From NCBI GenBank assembly GCA_019916065.1, contig CM034241.1:2200562-2264561 (forward strand): a stretch of DNA of 64,000 nt, in the 5' to 3' direction. This document shows, piece after piece, positions 11,966-23,731 of this stretch. The stretch comes from Vitellaria paradoxa (taxonomy: Eukaryota; Streptophyta; Magnoliopsida; Ericales; Sapotaceae). Within the stretch, counting starts at the first letter, position 1, and the number at the start of each line of letters is the position of its first letter. The notes below the pieces were generated by a model. It was given only the letters and a program-made list of their open reading frames with translations. It had not been told where the DNA came from and searched no databases. A program made the translations under genes and the position numbers.

Positions 11966-14261
11966 TTGTATGTATATTAGAGGTGCACAAAAGACTTAAT
12001 AGACTTGAAGCTTGAACAAACTAAAACAGATTTGAATGAATTTGTTCGGTTCTAGTGATAGGTTAGTTTAGTTCTGAATCTAAAAATTATCAACTTAATC
12101 ATGTTAGTTTGGTTGGAACTAACCCAACTAGAGTTGATCCAACTTGATATTAAGGCTTTATTTTGTATATACAGACACCGATAATGCCATAAATCTTGAT
12201 TAAATTCGATTTTATAGCATATTTATTTCCATTATTGGCCTAATTTTTTGATCCAATAAAATATCGGGTAAGTTTTGGAACTACTATATGCCCAATCTTT
12301 GTACACCCCTAATATATCCTAACATTAATTTGTTTCTACAACATTGAAGAAAATCACTTTTCTGGCATTAATTATCACAACGTTAAAGTTATAATTCAAT
12401 TTTAAAACGTAATGTACTCCGGGAAGATGTAATAATTTCTGGATAGAAAATTTTATTTTAATTACAACTTGCCATTTCCATGTTATTCACTTCTACTTTC
12501 TGAAATACTCTCAATTTCTTGTGGTCCAAGGGGAATTTCTTTCGTCCCTTGTACCCTTTGTTTCTATTTAGACTATTTGCCGTGCCAAAACTAAAGAGGC
12601 CGAGAAATTTATCGAACAAACAATGAATGTGCCTTCAAGTTAGTTGATGAAGTTTAGCTGTCAATGGACAAGACGAGTCAATTACTTGGTGATCATGTTA
12701 TACATATATGTGCATGTATATATATATATATTGACTATTGATACACGTCTTTATCACCTAATTGCAGGAAGGGTACATGGTGCCAAGAACAAAAGTAGAG
12801 CCACTGCCAAGAAACAAGCTTCTAAGCCCAATCATCTTTCACGAGGGTCGATTAGTCCAAAGACCTACCCCTCTCGTGGCCCTCTTAACCTTTTTATGGA
12901 TGCCGATTGGGGTCCTCCTCTCCCTCATCAGGGTGTACCTCAACATCCCACTGCCCGAAAAGATCGTAAGGTATTGTTGGATATTTTCAACAATTTGATA
13001 TGCATTGATATATCTGTCCGATATTATATAAAGGACACAATTATTCTTCAATTTTTAGGAATAATAATCCATCACGGTTGCTTATTTATCGGGCGTATTT
13101 AGAGACATAATTTTTAATAATTTTTGATATTTTTTATAAAAAATTACTAGTTATAATTTTTAGTGTATTTAGTGAAACAAGTAACAATTTTTAGTAATTT
13201 TTTATAACTTTTTAGTGTTTGATAAAATTTTTGGCATCTTTTGGCAGCTTTTAACAATTTTTAACAACTATTTTTAGTAATTTTTGACAACTTTTGTGTG
13301 TTTGATAAAAATTTTTGTAACTTTTAAGTGAAATAAATTACTGCAACAGAACAAAAATGTGGTGAAAGTTGTAGTTTTTGGTTGATTTTTACATAAAATT
13401 ATACTTCCAAATGAGGTCTGAATTGAGAAGTCAATGAACAGAAAAATGACAAAAATTAATATTTTGCCAAACATGCGTTCAAGAATAAAAAATTAGTAGT
13501 TATGTTTTTATTATTTTTTTTTAACTTATAATTCTCTAACAATACCAATATTATTTTTGTCGAACAGGTACAACTACAAATTGCTTGGGATCAGACTGAT
13601 AGTTAAAGGCACCCCTCCTCCTCCACCAACCAAAGGCCAAAGTGGGGTCCTCTTCGTCTGCAACCACAGGACTATTCTAGACCCCGTCGTCACCGCGGTT
13701 GCCCTAGGTCGAAAAATTAGTTGCGTTACTTACAGTATAAGCAAATTCTCGGAACTGATATCTCCGATCAAGGCGGTGGCGTTGTCGAGGGAGAGAGAGA
13801 AGGATGCGGAGGACATCAAACGCCTGCTGGAGGAAGGCGATCTGGTGATTTGCCCGGAGGGGACGACTTGCAGGGAGCCGTTTCTTCTGCGATTCAGCGC
13901 GCTCTTCGCCGAGCTCACCGATCGGATCGTGCCGGTGGCGATTAGTACCAAACAGAGCGTGTTCTACGGGACGACGGTCCGCGGTTACAAGTTTCTGGAT
14001 CCTTACTTCGTGTTCATGAACCCGATGCCGACGTACGAGATCACGTTCTTGAATCAGCTCCCGAGGGAGCTGACTTGTAAGAGCGGGAAATCGGCGATTG
14101 AAGTCGCTAATCACATTCAGAGGGTGGTGGCTGGGAGGCTAGGGTTTGAGTGCACTAATCTGACGAGGAAGGATAAGTATGCGATGATGGCTGGGACTGA
14201 TGGAAGAGTTCTGGTGAAGAAGGAGAAGGATCAGAAGAAGGAGGTGAAGGAGAAGGATTGA
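9800..14261 (+). CDS. GPAT6: sn-2 glycerol-3-phosphate acyltransferase, GPAT6 type
   Basis: Exons: 9800-10417, 12768-12970 and 13568-14261, joined at GT-AG introns of 2350 and 597 bp. The product is 504 aa, close to the roughly 500 aa usual for the family. The N-terminal HAD-like phosphatase domain keeps motif I DLDGTLL (26-32) and the late acidic motif [10 protein letters not shown] (191-200). The acyltransferase (PlsC) domain keeps NHRTILD (306-312) and [10 protein letters not shown] (369-378). A hydrophobic stretch follows residue 48 and another lies in exon 2. Land-plant enzymes with both halves intact (GPAT4/6/8) transfer omega-oxidised acyl groups to the sn-2 position of glycerol-3-phosphate and remove the phosphate, giving 2-monoacylglycerol for cutin at the ER. 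The N terminus (RFEP-like start, [14 protein letters not shown]) and EGYMVPRTK...[21 protein letters not shown] text are closer to GPAT6 than to GPAT4/8. The C-terminal Lys/Glu-rich tail is slightly longer than usual. Confidence 0.95.
13092..13422. mobile_element. MITE, family A copy 2, in GPAT6 intron 2
   Basis: GGGCGTATTTAGAGACATAA opens and CTTCCAAATGAGGTCTG closes a block with the same phrase order as 1681-2055 (TTACTAGTTATAATTTTT, then repeated GTGTTTGATAAA, then GTGAAATAAATTACT). It occupies more than half of the 597-bp intron. Termini have drifted and no target duplication is visible. Confidence 0.5.
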
Positions 14262-14356
14262 TAATTAATAATTAGTTAATTAACGGAAGAAATTGAGGGA
14301 AATTTGTGGAAAATTGCAATGACAATGTCATTTTGTGATAGGTATTATGATTGTAT

Positions 14357-14362
14357 AATAAA
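14357..14362 (+). terminator. GPAT6 polyadenylation signal (AATAAA)
   Basis: A canonical AATAAA lies 96 bp after the stop codon, followed by a T-rich stretch. The position is typical for a plant near-upstream element. No transcript evidence is available. Confidence 0.45.
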
Positions 14363-14403
14363 TATTTCATCTGCTTGTAATGCTTTAATGTTTGATTTAC
14401 TTT

Positions 14404-14560
14404 GGCCTCGTTTGGGTGCTAAATTCTATCAAATTTTATTAATTTTAATTAATTTTTTTTATTTTTTTAATTAAATTTTTTTATATATTACTTTTATATC
14501 ATAATTTTTTTACTTTTATTATATTTTTTAACTAAAATTTTTTGTCAACTAAATGCACCG
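14404..14560. mobile_element. MITE, family C copy 2
   Basis: GGCCTCGTTTGGGTGC at the left and CAACTAAATGCACCG at the right form imperfect inverted ends. The reverse complement aligns with 4539-4735, including the TATAATAAAAGTAAAAA tract. It lies just past the GPAT6 3' end. Confidence 0.5.
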
Positions 14561-14705
14561 CTGGGGACAGTTTCCATTTGCTAGCACTGCTTTCAGCAGA
14601 GAATTTTATTACGGAGGTGCAGGCTCAGACAAGAAGTTGGGATTTTGAGTTATGGGGGAAAAATTGTAATTAATATTATAAATTATATTTAATAAATAAA
14701 AATAA

Positions 14706-14746
<41 letters not shown>

Positions 14747-15052
14747 TAGTACAAGCAATTGAGTTTTTAGTTTTTAAATTATATATAACAATTTAGAAAA
14801 AAGGTAATTAAATATTAAGAATATTAATTTATAATTTAAATTTTCTTAACTCAAAAATTCATATGTGCTATTAGTAGTATTTTTTTTTTACTAAGATCAA
14901 TTATTTTTTAAGATTTTAAAAGAAGCCAAAACTATAATATAAAAAATTTTTAATAAAAAATTTACATGTATAAATGACATTTTCATTTTCCAAAACTTAA
15001 CTGGCCATGGCTAGCCTTCCCTCTCCTCACCTCCGTCTCAGTGCACGCTTTT
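14561..15052. other. Intergenic with (TA)n microsatellite
   Basis: 14710-14743 is an uninterrupted TA repeat. The remainder is AT-rich without coding signal. Confidence 0.5.
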
Positions 15053-15367
15053 TAGGATCCGTTTGAGAAGAGTAGTCAAGGTTAATGGCTATTTCAAAAG
15101 TAGTTAGACTTTTTTACCCTCTTATATTTTAATATTCTTTTAAACTTTCAAGGATAAAAATATCAATTTAACAAAAACAAGTTAGCCACCTAAAAAAAGT
15201 TACTTTTTTTTCCTTCCTAAACATAAAATTAACTAATTTTTTTTTAGCTAGTTATTAGTCATTAGTCATTAGCTACTTTTCTTTTCTTCCCAAACACAAA
15301 ATTAACTAACTTTTTCTTAGTTAGCTACTAGCCATTAGCCAATGTTAATTATTCCCAAACGGAGCCT
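15053..15367. mobile_element. MITE, family E
   Basis: About 315 bp with inverted ends GATCCGTTTGAGAAGAGTAG and, at the right, the reverse complement of GGCTCCGTTTGGGAATAATT. The inverted similarity continues inward (GGTTAATGGCT against AGCCATTAGCCAATGTTAA). Internally, TTAGCTAGTTATTAGTCATT and TTAGTTAGCTACTAGCCATT are tandem-like. No duplication was recognised. Confidence 0.6.
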
Positions 15368-15672
15368 GGGTTCGTTTAGTGTATCAAGGGAGCAAATGAA
15401 GGCATAACTTCTAATAGTTTTTGGTTTTTATTTGTCAAAAGTTATTAGTTATAATTTTTTTATGTGTTTAGTGAAGTAAATAGTAATTTTTAACAATTTT
15501 TAAGTGTTTGATAAAATTTTTTATAACTTTCAATAATTTTTTGAAAATTTTTAATAATTTTTGAATTGAAAAACTAATATAACTCCATAAAAAGTAAGAA
15601 AAATTAATGATACGTCAAATACTCCATAATCAAAAACTAATAATTTTTTGGTTGAAAATATGACTCCCAACT
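15368..15672. mobile_element. MITE, family A copy 3
   Basis: Starts GGTTCGTTTAGTGTATC directly after the family E element and contains AAAAGTTATTAGTTATAATT, GTGTTTAGTGAAGTAAATAG and TGTTTGATAAAATTTTT in the same order as copies at 1681 and 13092. Ends near AATATGACTCCCAAC. Old and diverged. Confidence 0.45.
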
Positions 15673-16589
15673 TCTTCCTAAAAGATATCAACATTTTCCA
15701 AATTTTTAAAAATTTTTTAACTTTTTAAATATTAAAAATATTTAATTTTATTCAATTTTAATTAACTTTTTTTGACTTTTTTTTAACTTTTTCTAAAAAT
15801 ATATAGCTTTTTGGTGAACACACCAAATTTCAAAAAATATGAAAATTGACAAAATTTGACACGTTAAAAGTGCTGTATTATCACATTGTGCAACTATTTG
15901 TTCATGCAATTATATATATATATATAGACATTGTAAATATGGTAACGGCATAATCTTAGTTAGGCTGCGGTCACTAAAAAAAATTACAATTTGTAACTTT
16001 TTTTTTCTGAACTTTTTTTTTTAATTTTTATAAATTCTTATCATACATACACACTGTCAACATTTGGACAACTAAAAATTGACAGATTTAAATGCCAAAC
16101 CGGCCTTTGGTTGAAATGAAAAAGACACCTCAGTGTCTGTGGGGTTGGATTTCTACTAAATGGATGGAAGAAAGAGGGCAGTAATTAAATTTGATGGATG
16201 CACAACCCAGCTAATTGTCCCTTGCAATGGGCACACTCGCTAGTCGCCGGCCCCTACGCCTTTATTACATTCTTACCCTTTTTCCTTTCAAATTTCTTTT
16301 ATCGTTTGCAAAAATATCTATTTAATAAAGTAAGTTGATTTTTAAAAATGTTTCTTTCAGAAACTAAAATTCAATAATTGAAAATGAGTTTTATTCTTTA
16401 ATGAATGACAGAGATCTTTTATATTCATGTTTTTTTTTTATCTCACATCGCTAAAACATAATAATTTCATCTTTTCTTTACCTATAAAAGCATTAGAATT
16501 GCAGCATATGATTTTAATAAATAATAAGTGTAAAAAAAAAACTCATGAATTCTAAAAAGAGACTTTTTTTTGAATTCTGAGAAAAGACC
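15673..16589. other. Intergenic, AT-rich
   Basis: Homopolymer-rich DNA with one (TA)n run near 15910. A slightly GC-richer patch at 16100-16270 shows no open frame. No gene or repeat boundary is assigned. Confidence 0.45.
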
Positions 16590-17960
16590 TACTTCCTCAT
16601 GGGTTCCAAAATTTGTCTACTTACATAAAATGTCACGCCCCTGCTTTAGATTACAAGTTTAATTCCCTAAATAAAAAAAGCATAACTATAACCTCTGTTC
16701 ATAATAAATCAATAATCACCCTCCATAGAAATTCTTATAATAAAATAAAATACCACCCTCTAATTTTATATTCATTAACTAACAAAACAAACAAAATCTC
16801 ACAATTACTTAAATAAGTACAAACTCATAGTTCCCAACATATTAATCTAATGCTGTTAAAACTTTAGATTTATTTACACACAAACTCCCAAGTTTTAACT
16901 CATGGTTAAATTAAGAATACAGACCCCTCAAGCTCCTCCAGGCACTTGTAGCCACTTTAAGACTCAACCTAAAATGTGTAAATTTTAGGTGTGAGTGTTA
17001 CACACTCAGTGGGAGTATTATACTTAAAATAAAAGACGATAAGTGTAAACCGAATATATTCCTCAATGATTACATAGACAATCAACTCGTGATCAAATCA
17101 TAATTAGTTCAAGAGCATCGTGGTTGGCGGTAATACAAATATCTTAACACACAGTTCATCACTGCTTTTCATTTAATAATAGTTATCATTAACATTAGGC
17201 CCCAACTAGTCATCTCGCGGTATGCCCGTATGATAAATAATTTAAATAATAATGCAACACACATTTAATCCCATCTGACCTATGAGTTGAACGCTCAATT
17301 GTGAATAGTGGCTTAAATTTAGCATGTCTCATTAGCCCCATCTGGCTTAGCTCCATCTGGCTTCATTATTGATCCCATCTGACCTGACCCCATCTGGTTA
17401 TTTTTTTATTATTTTTTTCTTTTTCCTGGCCCCATCTAACTTGGTCCCATCTGACTATAATGCAAGTAGAATGCACACAATTCATGTTGGTATGCAACAT
17501 ATTTATTTTTTTTTTCAAAGTAAAATATTATTTCTCAAATTTATTATTCCAAAAATAATCACAAATTTCAACTAACATAACAAATTATAAACACTCAGCA
17601 CTTCATCTAAAAATAAACAATTAATAACAATAACAATTCAATAAAATTTATTAATTTATATTTAATACTTTTTAGCTTTATGTTTGATACACCCATCTTA
17701 ACAGTAGATATTCTGAAAAAATTAAATTACTAAGGTAGTTGCTATTGATTATCCTCGAGTCCTAATTATAACCCAAATAAATTATACAAATCAGAAATTC
17801 AATGGTTAAAATATATACCAAATCTGTTAATGATAAAAATTTAATAAATAAAACATAATTATTATAAACCTAATACATTTAATTTATTTAACATTCTATG
17901 AAATTAATTTTAAACTAACAAAATAAAATAATTTACCTCAATAACATGACCAAAATCCTT
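16590..17960. repeat. Probable degenerate retroelement fragment with CCCATCTG repeats
   Basis: The block has phrases common in plant retroelement LTRs (ATGTCACGCCCCTG near 16630, GAGTGTTACACACTCAGTGG near 16996). At 17270-17456 it has seven irregular copies of CCCATCTGRCTT (about 17270, 17336, 17351, 17372, 17387, 17431, 17446). No frame stays open. Family and orientation are not determined. Confidence 0.35.
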
Positions 17961-20930
17961 AATTTCCCATCTCTTTCGCTTTCTCATGGTTTCTTTATTT
18001 TTCCTTACTGCTTTTCACTGTTTATTTCCTTTCAGATTGCTGGTTAAACACGTGTATATATATATATATATATACACATTTATATGGGTTCGGCCTCCTG
18101 CCGGTAAACCGCCTCAATTCTCTTCTTTTTTTTTTTAACCTTTCCACGTGGCCTTTTAAACTTTGCACACCATCTCTCACACAGCCAGCCACCGCGTAAG
18201 CTCTTTTTTTTTTTTTTTTTTTTTTAATTTTTTACTATACAACTTGGCCATGCATTGGCTTGCACAGCACACACACACGCAAGGCCCTCCAACTTGACTT
18301 TTTCTGATTAATTGATAAATTAATTTAGTTTGAGGTGCTAATTGATTTTAGGTAAAGCTTAATTAAATCCCAAAAATTGAAATAATAATATGCAAATCAT
18401 CCAACTAATATTAAAATAATACTAAACTAGTGCAATTAAAATTTTTAAGTATAAAATAAAAATAAAAATTAAATTATAATGCATCTAAAAATTTAGAATG
18501 TCACATAAAAATTGAATATAATTAATAAATTTATATATTTTAATTACATTAGTAATTTATCCTAAAAACTATAATGCTTTTGAATAAGCATAAGTAATTA
18601 AATAAAATATAGTAGTTCGATAAGACCCTATGCCTAGAAATTTCCATACCTAGAAATTAAAAATGCAAGTAAAATTGGAGTTGAACTAAAAACACACTAA
18701 TAAAAAAACTTAAATAATAATTAGGGTATTTTTCTTATAACAATAATTATTAATATTTTTAAATTTTAAAATACAAAAAAAAATATAAAATATTAATTAG
18801 ATTTAAGAGTACTTATTTTTCTAAATTCTAGTTTTAAATTTAAATTAGTCACATTTACTATATTTGTTTTATTTTATAAAATACATATAATTAATAATAG
18901 TAATTTTTTTATTTGAGTTATATTTATAAAACCAATTAAAAATCTATTATCAATTTACTATATTTGTTTTATTTTATAAAATACATATAATTAATAATAG
19001 TAATTTTTTTATTTGAGTTATATTTATAAAACCAATTAAAAATCTATTATCAATTCTTAGGTAACACTCTTTATGTTCATCATTCTACTTTTTTTTTTTT
19101 TATTGTTATAATTATTTGAATAAAAATAATGTTAGGGGAGTGATTTTTTTTTTTAAATTCTAATTTTAAAGTTAAATCGGCAAAGTTGGCTATTTTTTTT
19201 TTATAAAGCCCAACGTATGATTATTAATAATATTTTTAATTTATTTTATTTTGATAAAATTAATAAAAAATTATTACTAAATTGTGTATAACACTCTCCA
19301 TCTTCTGTGTTTTATTTTTTTTTATTTTTATAAATCTTTGAGTCAAATATAATTTTTTTATTTTTAACCCCTCATACTCTCCTCAATTGAGTCATTTCAT
19401 ATTCTGATAGATTATTAAATTAAACTTAATGATAATATGTAAAAAGTTACATTGAAAAATACAAAAAAATTTGTACCTCGATATTAATGATGAATTTTTG
19501 ATCTTTTGATTAAATTAAAAATGTGATAGTCATATTGAATTTTGTGTTTGTATTGAGTGTTTAATTAATAGATTTTAAATTGTGTTTAGTTCTTCTCAAG
19601 CAAAAAATAAGATGAAAAGAAAACTTATTTTTAATTTATAAAAAGAAAAATTACTAACATATTTCAATTTCAAATGCATATATATTTAATTTTAGTTTAC
19701 GAGTATTATAAATATAAATTATTCGCTAATTAATAATCATTTTAGAATTATGAAAGTGATGTGTTAATTTACCAAAAAAGTTTTGTTAAAATAATACAAT
19801 TTAAAAAAAAAAGTATTTGCAATTTTTTACTTTCTCAAAATTAATTTCTATTTCATGAATACTTTTCCTATAATCCTATTACATCCTATATTATTTTTTT
19901 TCCCAAGAGTATTTAAATTGTAAATTAATATTCTTTATTTTTCTTTATTTAATTTTTGAATTAAAATTTTACTAGTATAATTTCAAAGTCAACGATTTTC
20001 TCTCGCCATACACATATCTACGGACCTACGGTAGCTAGATGGAATCTAGTGAATAAAATTTTTTATTTTAATTACCCAAAAAACTTATTTACTTTAACAT
20101 CCAGCGGTTGAAATACAAAAAGAATATGTGAACATCTATATATTTAACAAAAATACTCAACCTATGTAAATATATATATATATATATATATATATACCTA
20201 TTCTAAAGACACTCAATAAGGCACCCTAAAAAAATTGTCAAACAAAGTGCCAACGTGTTTTAAAGACTCTCAACAAGCACTAGGCAAGTTGAAAAATAAA
20301 AAAGACAATACACGCAAGAAAGAAATGACAAATTATGACCAATGAGAGTACATACAATTTGGTTAAATTTTAATTTTCAAATTATACCGACTAAATTTAA
20401 AAAATTTAATCTAATTATTTATTTAATAACAGTTAGTTTAGTTTTTTTTTCGTATAAATAATAATTATTGATCTTAAATATAATTTTAAAATTCTAAAAC
20501 TAAATAAATCAAATTAACTAAATTAAATTCTAAAACCAAATAAATCAAAACAATCAAATTAAATTTACTTAATATTAAATATATATGTATATATAATATA
20601 ATTAACTTAAATATTCACTCCAACTAATAATTTTATTGTTTAAAATCTCGAAAATTATAAGAAATTAACAAATTATTATAATAGTATATACACATTCTAA
20701 GTCTCAAATAATACTTATATAAAAATCACCATGTTATTTTTATAATTAAATTATAAAAAAATATTTAAATTTATAAGCATATATAACTAAACCAAGTATA
20801 ACCGAACCAACATAATTTGATTAAGCTAATGTTCAGTTAATACATATTTTTTAGTTAATTTCATTATCATTTTTAATTTTTGAAAATAATAAATTCGATT
20901 ATAGAAATTATCATTTTCAAACCATAAGGA
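17961..20930. other. Intergenic, very AT-rich
   Basis: Almost pure A+T with homopolymers, TA microsatellites (18056-18072, 20167-20196) and one exact tandem duplication, listed separately. No coding or RNA gene signal is seen. Confidence 0.5.
18853..19055. repeat. Exact 100-bp tandem duplication
   Basis: The sequence from ATTTACTATATTTG (18853) repeats with a period of exactly 100 bp through CAATT at 19055. I find no difference between the two copies, so the event is recent relative to the surrounding decayed DNA. Confidence 0.9.
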
Positions 20931-21054
20931 CCGTTGCTCAGCCCTACCAACACCCACCAACATAACACTAGACAAATGGTATTAAGTGTCACTGCAAGCC
21001 TTCATTTTCCAACTGCAGCTGTTTATCACATTAAATACTTTTGGAGCCCGAAAA

Positions 21055-21120
21055 CTGCTCAGGCTACGACAAAAAGCATTGTTCAAATCTCCGTTCTTGT
21101 GAATCAATCATCAGGCCTGC
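21055..21120 (-). ncRNA. Candidate box C/D snoRNA (weak)
   Basis: On the minus strand a C box TGATGA (21108-21113) and a D box CTGA (21059-21062) are 45 nt apart, with a possible 12-15 nt guide (TTTTTGTCGTAGC) next to D. There is no good terminal stem outside the boxes. A perfect 6-bp hairpin (GGTCGG/CCGACC, 21131-21149) precedes it. This could be chance. Confidence 0.2.
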
Positions 21121-22464
21121 GGTGACACAGGGTCGGGTCAAAGCCGACCAACACTCTTTACATGCTTACTCCTAATAATATCATTTCTACAGTTCAATAA
21201 GTTGATGCCCAATTCCCATGGCTCTTTCCCTACAACATAATAGAACTGACTTGCAAGCGTAGCAAAACAAAATGAAGCCTAATAATTAAATGATAACAAA
21301 TAATTTAGAGCAAAAAGAAACAGCAGATTCTATCCCTATACAAAAATAATATTAGAAAACTTTTGAAAATATAAAAACCTACAAAAAGCAAGCTCATGGA
21401 CTCTCTTGACGATGGTTTTGCCTCAGAGGTAGTGACAATCACATATCATCATCTGTACGTCTGATAATACGTGCAAATATCACAGGCAAACCAAAAGATG
21501 GTATTTTTATGCAATATTTCCCCGATCACCCCCCACCCCCCCAAAAAATGATATTAAATCAAATGAAAAATTGATAAAGAAACTTTTTAACTAATCACTT
21601 TAAATGAAAATACCATTAAGATGCACTCTACTTACAAAATTGCCATTGGCACATCATTCCAACAGCTCTTTCCAGTTAACATATTCTAAAAACAATAAGA
21701 TGGGACTATGCTATCTACATAAAATGACCCAACCTCATCCACATTTTTAGCCAAAAAGAGACAAATAAAATGCATCCACAAATTAAAAGGTTTCGTTTAA
21801 AATTAAGTGCATCATTAATGTTTCAATCCAATTCAGCTGGGAATAAAGAGTACATAAATCACAGTTTAATCTTATTAGATGTGCAACGAGTTCACGAAGC
21901 AAATGTTGCATCACTCATGCAAGGGTCATAACCGATTCATATGGCAATATACGCATGCAGCAAAACCAGAGAACAAAAAAAGGAAAGGGTACCAAGAACA
22001 GGATTGGCAAGAGTTGTAAATGATGGGCAAGTGGCCACTAAAATAACGGCAGATTGAATTTATTAAGAGTTCTAGTACAGTCAGATGCACTCCATAATTG
22101 AAAAGGAATCGTTAAACTATAGCATTGGTTTGAAAAAAAATATACGTAAACAAATGTAATGGCATGTGAGAAAAGTTCACGTGAAGATCAGCAAGCAAAA
22201 TATGAAGAATCAATCTACCAAGAACTACAAAATTCGTGCACCAAAGAGATTTCAAAAAAACAAATCATCATTCTCTGCTACTGATGTCCCTGTCTATTTC
22301 ACCGTCGTTGCACAAACCCATGTCCACACAAAACAGATTTTACAAGTGCCTGAAAGGGAGTTAAAAGCAATCACTCTTGACAAAAGAGTTGAAAAGGATG
22401 GATTTTACATTACACACTTCCAATTAAGAAATAGTAAGATGATGGATGTTGAAAATTCAAACAG

Positions 22465-22528
22465 GTGCCTCAGATTGAAGTCTGTTCATTGTAGAAACTC
22501 GTAGTATATTTAAACCCATCATTGGCAC
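22465..22528 (-). ncRNA. Candidate box C/D snoRNA with terminal stem
   Basis: On the minus strand a 64-nt unit reads GTGCC-A-ATGATGG ... CTGA-GGCAC. The 5-bp terminal stem GTGCC/GGCAC directly flanks a C box (ATGATGG, one mismatch to RUGAUGA; 22516-22522) and a perfect D box (22470-22473), the canonical kink-turn layout. The interior ACTACGAGTTT can pair over 11 nt, with one G-U, with AAGCTCGTAGT, a universally conserved stretch of 18S rRNA. A degenerate D'/C' (CTAC, ATGAACA) follows it. A paralogous but decayed unit lies at 23085-23135. Confidence 0.4.
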
Positions 22529-23084
22529 TCTGGAAGTAGAGATCAATAGCATAGCTACAATAAATTTTCAACACCCATATAAATTGACACAATGTGGAGT
22601 TAAAGAGACTTATAATTTTTCAAAACCCATATAAATTGGCACAACATCTGGTTACATGGTCTTACAAAATCATTAACATGCAGTGAACCCACAAATAACA
22701 ATTTGCAGGATAACATTTTATTTTCAGAATAAATTGCATCAGAGAGATTCCCAAAAGACCAAGTCACCTTCCTCCTATGGAGTGCTGATGTCCCTGTCTA
22801 TTTTATCTTCACTTGCAACTATCAAATCTAAAATCAATTAGCCACTCAATCTTAAACCATGGTTGCTAGGCAAGAATTTAACAAGCAAAAATATGCACCT
22901 ATACTTGAAATTACTAAAAAATCAATTTTTACACCCAAAACAATAGCTCATTCAGTAATAACACCGGGAATAAGCAAAAATCAGCTCATGCAAGCATGCG
23001 AAGGATTTGCCACCAATTAGTTCACACACAAAAAAGAACCCAAATATGAAAGCAAAAAATCTAAGAAAATGAAGTAGTGCCCCA

Positions 23085-23135
23085 AGCCTCAAATTAGTTT
23101 CATCTGCCCAATGTATATTCAAACCCATCACAGCT
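23085..23135 (-). ncRNA. Decayed paralogue of the candidate C/D snoRNA
   Basis: The minus strand shares GATGGGTTTGAATATAC with 22465-22528. It keeps a C box (GTGATGG, 23125-23131), a one-mismatch D box (TTGA, 23089-23092) and a 4-bp stem AGCT/GGCT. At 51 nt it is short, and its guide region differs. It probably arose by the same local duplication. Confidence 0.2.
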
Positions 23136-23399
23136 GTAGGCAAATCTCCCCGTAAACAATCAGATATAGAGCAACAAATACCAAAATCAACTACAGCAAA
23201 AAAATACCAAACGACAACACAGTACGAATATTTCCTACAAAGCTAAATCAAAAACTAAATATCACTTAAGAATTAAATCTTGCTACCATTGAAGAAGAAC
23301 CGGATCCCAAAAAGAAGAAGCCTCCACGGCACAAAAACAGAACAGAAACACTAGTTTCAATGCTCCTACTGCGCCTTAATAAATTAAATCCCGCCAAAG

Positions 23400-23700
23400 G
23401 GACAAAGAATTTTGCCGCCTCTCGTAAATCTCCACATTAGGGTTTAGTTCCTTCTTTACATATAAATACATATATATCTAAACACACGTGTATATGTCTA
23501 GAGGATTCGGCAACTAGGGCAAAACAACGCCGCCCTCTTACACCGCCAGTGGGCGAATGAGTGGGTACCTTGGACGGGTACGATTCATTTTTGTGGTAGG
23601 TCAAATCAAGACCGTCGATTGCTAGAGGAAAAACTGAATTTGCCGTGCCCTCCCCCTCGTGTGAATTATTAGTGGTTTCCTCCCTTAAATTGCACATTTT
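23400..23700 (-). promoter_or_regulatory. Minus-strand promoter-like region with telo-box
   Basis: Reading leftwards, the minus strand has TTTATATGTAAAG (about 23455-23467), then AAACCCTAAT, a telo-box (about 23434-23443), then a GC-richer leader with GGCGGGATTTAA. Telo-boxes are typical of plant ribosomal-protein and snoRNA-type promoters. Immediately downstream lies TTCAATGGTAGCAAG (about 23280-23294), which could be a start codon abutting a GTAGCAAG splice donor, but no coding exon follows that I can recognise. Confidence 0.35.
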
Positions 23701-23731
23701 AGTCTACACTATTGCAATAAATTGCATTTTG

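Larger units (their letters stand above)
20931..23290 (-). ncRNA. Candidate non-coding transcription unit with tandem units
   Basis: This block differs from the flanking AT-rich DNA in base balance. On the minus strand it is T/G-rich like plant introns or long non-coding RNA, and no long ORF exists. It shows old internal duplication. GATGGGTTTRAATATAC occurs (minus) near 23127 and 22520. AAATAGACAGGGACATCAG occurs near 22800 and 22300. A 32-bp phrase containing CAATTTATATGGGT occurs twice at 22565-22650. A promoter-like region lies just upstream on the same strand, and three box C/D-like structures lie within. A snoRNA host is the leading idea. A decayed gene remains possible. Confidence 0.35.

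Noticed and set aside
13704..14114. Minus-strand ORF of 136 aa over GPAT6 exon 3
   Set aside because: Shadow of the coding frame, with no domain of its own.
9800..14261. Assigning the acyltransferase to GPAT4/8 or GPAT5
   Set aside because: GPAT5 lacks the intact phosphatase motifs present here. Exon 1 and 2 wording fits GPAT6 better than GPAT4/8.
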